DNA of 10,425 nt from Syntrophomonadaceae bacterium (lineage in GTDB: Bacteria; Bacillota_D; Dethiobacteria; DTU022), in NCBI GenBank assembly GCA_003564505.1, contig PXFD01000015.1, positions 1-10,425 of the forward strand. The letters are read 5' to 3'. Shown here one piece after another: positions 6,385 to 10,425 of this stretch. Position 1 is the stretch's first letter. Each line of letters begins with the position of its first letter. A program made the translations under genes and the position numbers. The notes beneath the pieces are model-generated. The model ran no database searches. It was not told the DNA's origin and was given only the letters and a program-made list of their open reading frames with translations.

Positions 6385-7776
6385 TCAGTTGGCTTCAAGA
6401 CGGCGGGCAATCTCCCGTGCTGCGAGCTTTCCGGTAGCAGAAGACTGAATAAGCCCCCTGGTTACTCCGGCGCCATCCCCAACTGCAAATAAATTTTTTA
6501 CTTCTGTTTCAAAATTTTTGCTTAGTTTCAAACGGTATGAGTAAAACTTAACTTCAATACCATAAAGAAGGGTATGCCTGGAATTTACGCCTGGTGCAAG
6601 CTTGTCAAGCACTTCGAGCATTTCAATAATTGCCATCAGGTAGCGGTAGGGCATAACCAGGCTTAAGTCACCCGGAGTCGCTTCTTGCAAGGTTGGCCTG
6701 ACCAATCCACGCTTTATCCTCTCCGGGGTAGAACGCCTCCCCATCAACAGGTCGCCAAGGCGTTGAACAATGACCCCATCGCCAAGCATATTGGCCAGGC
6801 TGGCAATGTAACGTCCGTAGCGAATTGGCTCTGTAAAAGGTTCTGTAAAAGTTTTACTAACAAGCAAAGCAAAGTTTGTGTTATTGGTTTTCGTTTCCGC
6901 AAAGCTGTGTCCGTTAACTGTAACGAGCCCTTCGTTGCTTTCTGTTACAACAACTCCATATGGGTTCATACAAAAGGTTCGAATTCGATCATCAAAATGC
7001 TTGGTAAAGTAAATCAGTTTAGATTCATAAATCTGGCTGGTTAGCTTTTCCATTATCACTGCCGGTACTTCTACTCTTACCCCAAGATCAACAGGATTAT
7101 TGACACCTTTAAGGTCCAGCCTTTTTGACTCTTTATGCATCCATTCCGCACCAACCCTGCCGGGTGCGCAAACAACATAATCAGCAGAATAGGTTTCGCC
7201 TGTGCTGAGCTTGACTCCACGAACATGGCCATTTTCGTTTATGATTTCTTCAACTGATCTGTTCATTAGTATGTCCGCCGACTTTGTTAAATCCCGAAAC
7301 ATCTTTTTCAGGACATGATAACAATTTTCTGTGCCTAAATGCCTTATCCTGGCCGGAATCAGGCTCAAGCCGGCAGCAGCAGCGTTACGTTCCATATCTT
7401 TTACTGCTTCCTGATCCTCACCATATACAGTATTTGAAGCTCCATAAGAAAGATAAACTTGATCAATTTCATTAATTAAATCATCAATTCCTTCCAGTTC
7501 TACAAACTCATCAAGAAATCCGCCAAATTCGGAAGTGAGGGTAAGTTTGCCGTCACTGAAAGCTCCGGCACCACCCCAACCACAGGTTACTGCACAGGGA
7601 TTGCAGCGCAGACAGCGACCATATTCACCCTGGGTTTTACAGTTGCGTTTTTCCAGGGGGGCACCTTTATCAATAATTAACACTTTTAAATTGCCGAAGG
7701 AAGATAATTCAAGAGCAGTAAAAATACCAGCCGGACCAGCACCCACAATGATAACATCATATTTTTTTGATGCCAA
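6385..7776 (-). CDS. FAD-dependent dehydrogenase, COG2509-like, function unknown
   Basis: Cytoplasmic flavoprotein of 463 residues in the family of uncharacterised FAD-dependent dehydrogenases. Visible: the N-terminal Rossmann motif GAGPAG (12-17) with D36 at the end of the second strand; a cysteine-rich stretch with C46, C55, C58, C61 and C65, followed by the family hallmark GWGGAGAFSDGKL (66-78); and a C-terminal flavin-binding segment (FAVGDGAGVTRG) with G433-D434 and a closing helix. The cysteine spacing could hold a metal or Fe-S cluster or be redox active, but this is not shown. No substrate can be named. The start is TTG at 7776-7774, directly abutting the dnaB TAG, with GGGGGGAG five bases upstream; no in-frame ATG competes nearby and the Rossmann strand begins at residue 7, so TTG is well supported. 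It should be co-transcribed with dnaB. Confidence 0.85.
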   Translation of the reverse strand: MASKKYDVIIVGAGPAGIFTALELSSFGNLKVLIIDKGAPLEKRNCKTQGEYGRCLRCNPCAVTCGWGGAGAFSDGKLTLTSEFGGFLDEFVELEGIDDLINEIDQVYLSYGASNTVYGEDQEAVKDMERNAAAAGLSLIPARIRHLGTENCYHVLKKMFRDLTKSADILMNRSVEEIINENGHVRGVKLSTGETYSADYVVCAPGRVGAEWMHKESKRLDLKGVNNPVDLGVRVEVPAVIMEKLTSQIYESKLIYFTKHFDDRIRTFCMNPYGVVVTESNEGLVTVNGHSFAETKTNNTNFALLVSKTFTEPFTEPIRYGRYIASLANMLGDGVIVQRLGDLLMGRRSTPERIKRGLVRPTLQEATPGDLSLVMPYRYLMAIIEMLEVLDKLAPGVNSRHTLLYGIEVKFYSYRLKLSKNFETEVKNLFAVGDGAGVTRGLIQSSATGKLAAREIARRLEAN

Positions 7777-9129
7777 CTACTCTCCCCCCTCTTCCTTAAT
7801 ACGATCACGAGCAACATTAGCAAACTTTGTAAAACGATCAAGAAAGTACAACTCTACCAGTCCGGTCGGGCCATTTCTTTGTTTTGCTATGCTGATCTCT
7901 GCAATATTTCCCTTTTCAGAATCACGGTTATAATAAGATTCACGGTAAATAAACATAACCAGGTCGGCATTAGCCTCAATACCGCCCGATTCCATCAGGT
8001 CACTGAGGATAGGGCGCCGGTCAGGTCTTTTTTCAACTGCCCTGCTTAACTGAGAAAGAGCAACAACGGGAACATCGAGTTCTTTGGCCAGCGCTTTCAG
8101 GGCCCTGGATATTTCCGAAAGCTCCTGCTGTCTGCTTTCGGCCCGCCCATAACCACGCATTAACTGCAAATAATCAACAAATACTGCCTCCAAACCTTTT
8201 TCAGCTTTAAGGCGGCGCGCTTTTGCCCTAACTTCCATCACCGACAAGCTGGCTGAGTCATCAATATATAGAGGAGCATCACTCAGAGGACCAACCGCTT
8301 TTGTCAGTTTCTGCCATTCTTCTTGCGATAGAAAACCCCTGCGCATATTTTGGGCATCAATTTGTGATTCAGCACACAGCAGGCGTGAAGCAAGCTGTTC
8401 TTTTGACATTTCCATACTGAAAAAGGCTGTTGCCATTTTTTCCCGCACCGCCATTTGCTGGGTCATATTTAGAGCCAGGGTTGTTTTACCCATGCTGGGC
8501 CGGGCAGCGATGACAATTAAGTCAGACTTCTGAAAACCGGAGGTTAGTCTGTCCAGATCAGTAAAACCGGTTGAAAGACCGGTAACCCCCTTTTTCTCAT
8601 CATAAAGTTTCTCAATATTATCAAATGCTTTAACCAGGACATCTTTGAGTGACGCAAATCCCTGCTGTTTACCTCTTTTGCCGATTTCAAAAATCAATTG
8701 CTCTGCTTCATCAAGAAATTCATCAACATTAGAGGGGGCATCAAAACTTTTAGATACGATCCCAGTAGCAGTATGAATAAGTGATCTTAATATTGCTTTT
8801 TCCCTGACAATCCTGGAATGATACTGAACATTAGCGGCAGTTGGCACAGCATTAGCAAGGGTAACAAGGTACGACCGGCCACCTACTTCATCCAGGCATT
8901 GATTGCGCTGAAGTTCTTCTGATAAAGTTACGAGATCAACCGGCTCGCCCCGTTCACTGAGAGAAATAATTCCCGAGAATATCTTCTGATGGGCAGTACT
9001 GTAAAAGTCCTGTTCAGAAAGCAGCTCTACTGCTGCGAAGATTGCCTCCCTGTCAATGATCATAGAGCCGAGAACTGAAATTTCTGCTTCTTTGCTCTGT
9101 GGTGGAACTCTATCACTTAAAACAACCAT
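7777..9129 (-). CDS. dnaB: Replicative DNA helicase DnaB (DnaC of Bacillus)
   Basis: Hexameric ring helicase that unwinds DNA at the replication fork and interacts with DnaG primase. Its 450 residues match the family (about 450). The N-terminal domain (about 8-110) opens with PPQSKEAEISVLGSMI; a linker follows (about 111-180); the RecA-like motor domain spans about 180-445. Motor motifs: Walker A ARPSMGKT at 209-216, H1a catalytic FSMEM around 237-241, Walker B VFVDYLQL at 316-323, the SQLSR motif at 359-363, and KQRNG at 416-420, which holds the probable arginine finger R418. The frame is uninterrupted, with no intein in the P-loop or downstream motifs where DnaB inteins commonly sit. ATG start with GGGGAGG nine bases upstream. 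It follows rplI by 25 bases, with no terminator between, the classic rplI-dnaB linkage. Confidence 0.99.
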   Translation of the reverse strand: MVVLSDRVPPQSKEAEISVLGSMIIDREAIFAAVELLSEQDFYSTAHQKIFSGIISLSERGEPVDLVTLSEELQRNQCLDEVGGRSYLVTLANAVPTAANVQYHSRIVREKAILRSLIHTATGIVSKSFDAPSNVDEFLDEAEQLIFEIGKRGKQQGFASLKDVLVKAFDNIEKLYDEKKGVTGLSTGFTDLDRLTSGFQKSDLIVIAARPSMGKTTLALNMTQQMAVREKMATAFFSMEMSKEQLASRLLCAESQIDAQNMRRGFLSQEEWQKLTKAVGPLSDAPLYIDDSASLSVMEVRAKARRLKAEKGLEAVFVDYLQLMRGYGRAESRQQELSEISRALKALAKELDVPVVALSQLSRAVEKRPDRRPILSDLMESGGIEANADLVMFIYRESYYNRDSEKGNIAEISIAKQRNGPTGLVELYFLDRFTKFANVARDRIKEEGGE

Positions 9130-9154
9130 TTATGGCAACCTCCCCTGCAGTTCA

Positions 9155-9601
9155 CTACTCCTCAGCTTCAACCTTGATCAATATATCCGCCTTGATGCCG
9201 GAATGCAGCCGGATTTCAGCAGTATAACTACCAACGCTTTTTATCTGCTCTGAAAGCTCTATTTTCTTCTTGTCAACATCAAAACCATCGGCCGCAAGCT
9301 TCTCTGCGACGTCAGCTGCTGTAACCGAACCAAACAAGCGTCCACCTTCACCAGCCGTCATTTTAAAGTGAACTTCTCTATTCAACAATTTTTCAGCCTG
9401 CTCACGGGCTTTTTCTTCAAGTTCTCGGTTAAGCAACTCTTCTTTTTCCTGACGCTGCTCCCATTCGCGCAACCTGTGAGGGGTTGCTTCAACTGCCAGT
9501 CCTCTTGGCAGCAGATGATTGCGGGCATAGCCCCTGGCAACATCTTTCAGTTCACCCTTTTTCCCCAGGTTAGGGATATCTTGCTCTAAAATAACCTGCA
9601 T
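9155..9601 (-). CDS. rplI: Ribosomal protein bL9
   Basis: Large-subunit protein of 148 residues (usual about 149) that binds 23S rRNA near the base of the L1 stalk. The N-terminal domain (1-50) carries MQVILEQDIPNLGKKGE and the signature GYARNHLLPRGLA at about 24-36; a long charged connecting helix spans about 45-75; the C-terminal domain (about 80-146) holds GRLFGSVTAADVAE. ATG start with AAAGGAG nine bases upstream. It is the first gene after the terminator at 9666-9697, yet I found no convincing promoter in the 64 bases between, so it may depend on read-through of that terminator or on a non-consensus promoter. Confidence 0.99.
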   Translation of the reverse strand: MQVILEQDIPNLGKKGELKDVARGYARNHLLPRGLAVEATPHRLREWEQRQEKEELLNRELEEKAREQAEKLLNREVHFKMTAGEGGRLFGSVTAADVAEKLAADGFDVDKKKIELSEQIKSVGSYTAEIRLHSGIKADILIKVEAEE

Positions 9602-9665
9602 TTTTTATAACTCCTTTCAAGTTGTTAGTTTTTAATTCGCTTTGACTACCCATCTATCCTGCAAC

Positions 9666-9697
9666 AAAAACGGTGCCGGGCATAAGCTTCCGGCACC
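9666..9697 (-). terminator. Intrinsic terminator after rpsR
   Basis: On the minus strand a perfect 8-base-pair GC-rich stem (GGTGCCGG with CCGGCACC) closes a 10-base loop and is followed by GTTTTTG. It begins 28 bases after the rpsR stop and ends about 64 bases before the rplI start, so it separates ssb-rpsR from rplI-dnaB, wholly or in part. Confidence 0.88.
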
Positions 9698-9725
9698 TTA
9701 ACAGGGTTAGTGTCATTAAGAGCAT

Positions 9726-9956
9726 TTATTCCATGCTGAAGGGCAGCAGGGCCATAATTCTTGACTTTTTAATTGCCCGGGTCAACTGCCGCTGGTGTTT
9801 TGCACAATTACCGGATATACGACGCGGAAGGACTTTTCCGCGCTCGGTAACAAACCGCTTCAGCTTATCATATTGTTTATAATCTACATCATCTACCTTC
9901 TCAACACAGAAGCTGCAGATCTTTTTTTTAGGCTTTCTACCTCTGTCTCGTCTCAT
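9726..9956 (-). CDS. rpsR: Ribosomal protein bS18, zinc-site (C+) form
   Basis: Small-subunit protein on the 30S platform, partner of bS6. The start is ATG at 9956-9954, giving 76 residues beginning [12 protein letters not shown]; a perfect AAGGAGGT lies six bases before it. A longer frame from GTG at 9974 would translate through that ribosome binding site and add six atypical residues, so it is rejected. The protein retains the four putative zinc ligands of the C+ form: C14 and C17 (CSFC), C51 and H54 (NCAKH). The rRNA-binding core (about 25-66, including [14 protein letters not shown]) is standard. It follows ssb by 17 bases and ends shortly before the terminator at 9666-9697. Confidence 0.98.
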   Translation of the reverse strand: MRRDRGRKPKKKICSFCVEKVDDVDYKQYDKLKRFVTERGKVLPRRISGNCAKHQRQLTRAIKKSRIMALLPFSME

Positions 9957-9962
9957 GTAAAT

Positions 9963-9970
9963 ACCTCCTT
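9963..9970 (-). promoter_or_regulatory. Ribosome binding site deciding the rpsR start
   Basis: AAGGAGGT on the minus strand, six bases before the ATG at 9956-9954 and just after the ssb stop. It fixes the rpsR start at that ATG rather than at the in-frame GTG at 9974. Confidence 0.92.
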
Positions 9971-9973
9971 CCA

Positions 9974-10384
9974 CTAAAAGGGAACATCATCTCCACTTAT
10001 ATCTAAATCATCGGTTTCCGGGCCATCTGAATCTCCAGACTGTGAAGATTCTGAATCACGTCCGCTCCGTTCAAGAAACTGGACATTGTCAGCTACAACC
10101 TCTGCAACCTTGCGACGGATCCCTTCACTGTCATCAAATGATCTGACCTGCAGGCGACCGGTTACCGCAGCCATTTGGCCTTTCTTCAGGTAGTTGGCAC
10201 AATTCTCGGCCAGCTTCCTCCAGGTAACTATTTTGATAAAATCTGCCTCCCTTTCACCCTGTTGATTGGTGAATGGACGGTTAACTGCCAGGCTGAAAGT
10301 TGTTACAGCCACCCCGCCACCAGCGGTATAACGAAGCTCCGGATCATGGGTCAGACGCCCAATTAAAACTACTTGATTTAACAT
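9974..10384 (-). CDS. ssb: Single-stranded DNA-binding protein
   Basis: Coats single-stranded DNA during replication, repair and recombination, and recruits partners through its acidic tip. In 136 residues, the OB-fold spans about 1-106, opening [20 protein letters not shown] and containing W55 (IVTWRKLAE) and YLKKGQ; a short Ser/Gly/Asp-rich linker (about 107-130) leads to the tip GDDVPF at 131-136, a variant of the common DDDIPF. ATG start; the ribosome binding site is modest (AGGA about 10 bases upstream). The gene is followed by rpsR after 17 bases. By analogy with Firmicutes operons rpsF should lie immediately to the right, outside the window; the remaining 41 bases are too few to confirm its end. 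Confidence 0.98.
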   Translation of the reverse strand: MLNQVVLIGRLTHDPELRYTAGGGVAVTTFSLAVNRPFTNQQGEREADFIKIVTWRKLAENCANYLKKGQMAAVTGRLQVRSFDDSEGIRRKVAEVVADNVQFLERSGRDSESSQSGDSDGPETDDLDISGDDVPF

Positions 10385-10425
10385 GAAAACACCGTCCTAT
10401 TAAATAAGTTGTTCTAGATTACTCA

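Noticed and set aside
6685..7044. 119-codon open frame on the plus strand inside the oxidoreductase gene
   Set aside because: Antisense shadow of a well-supported coding region; no recognisable domain and low-complexity composition typical of a complementary frame.
7535..7933. 132-codon open frame on the plus strand across the dnaB-oxidoreductase junction
   Set aside because: Lies wholly antisense to two firmly identified genes and shows no family signature.
7777..9129. Intein in dnaB
   Set aside because: DnaB is a frequent intein host, but the frame has normal length and all helicase motifs are contiguous.
9957..9974. Longer rpsR starting at GTG 9974
   Set aside because: It would translate through the AAGGAGGT that precedes the ATG at 9956 and adds residues atypical of bS18.
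10385..10425. Possible end of rpsF at the right edge
   Set aside because: The gene is expected here by synteny, but 41 bases contain stops in all frames and no recognisable bS6 tail, so it cannot be supported.

Overview
The window is a core chromosomal segment of a Gram-positive (Firmicutes, probably Clostridia-like) bacterium. Three things point there: a complete WalR-WalK-YycH gene set followed by most of YycI, a set restricted to low-GC Gram-positives; the ribosomal/replication run ssb-rpsR-rplI-dnaB; and strong AGGAGG-type ribosome binding sites with several GTG and TTG starts. All ten genes lie on the minus strand, so transcription runs from high to low coordinates. Gene content and co-orientation resemble the origin-proximal region of Bacillus-type chromosomes. 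I saw no tRNA, rRNA, insertion sequence, CRISPR array or sign of recent transfer.

Layout in transcription order. (1) 10384-9726: ssb and rpsR, the tail of an rpsF-ssb-rpsR-type operon whose rpsF would lie beyond the right edge; it is closed by a terminator at 9666-9697. (2) 9601-6385: rplI, dnaB and a COG2509-like FAD-dependent oxidoreductase, tightly spaced. (3) 6384-6148: a 237-base intergenic region with a good SigA-type promoter, a terminator-like hairpin directly after it, and further inverted repeats. (4) 6147-4747: a membrane-anchored M23 peptidase with a G5 domain, closed by a clear terminator at 4695-4727. (5) 4615-1: walR, walK, yycH and yycI, closely packed and in part overlapping; yycI runs off the left edge.

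The genes fall into two functional groups. Ssb and DnaB act at the replication fork, and bS18 and bL9 are ribosomal proteins; their linkage is ancient. WalRK with YycH/YycI is the cell-wall homeostasis system, and an M23 peptidase is the kind of enzyme WalR controls in better studied species, so its position directly before walR suggests a functional link. The oxidoreductase has no obvious role in either group.

No wholly new system is evident. The parts most worth a second look are the structured region upstream of the M23 gene, a near-match to a WalR box inside it, apparent loss of zinc ligands in the WalK PAS domain, and the cysteine-rich FAD protein of unknown function between dnaB and the wall genes.
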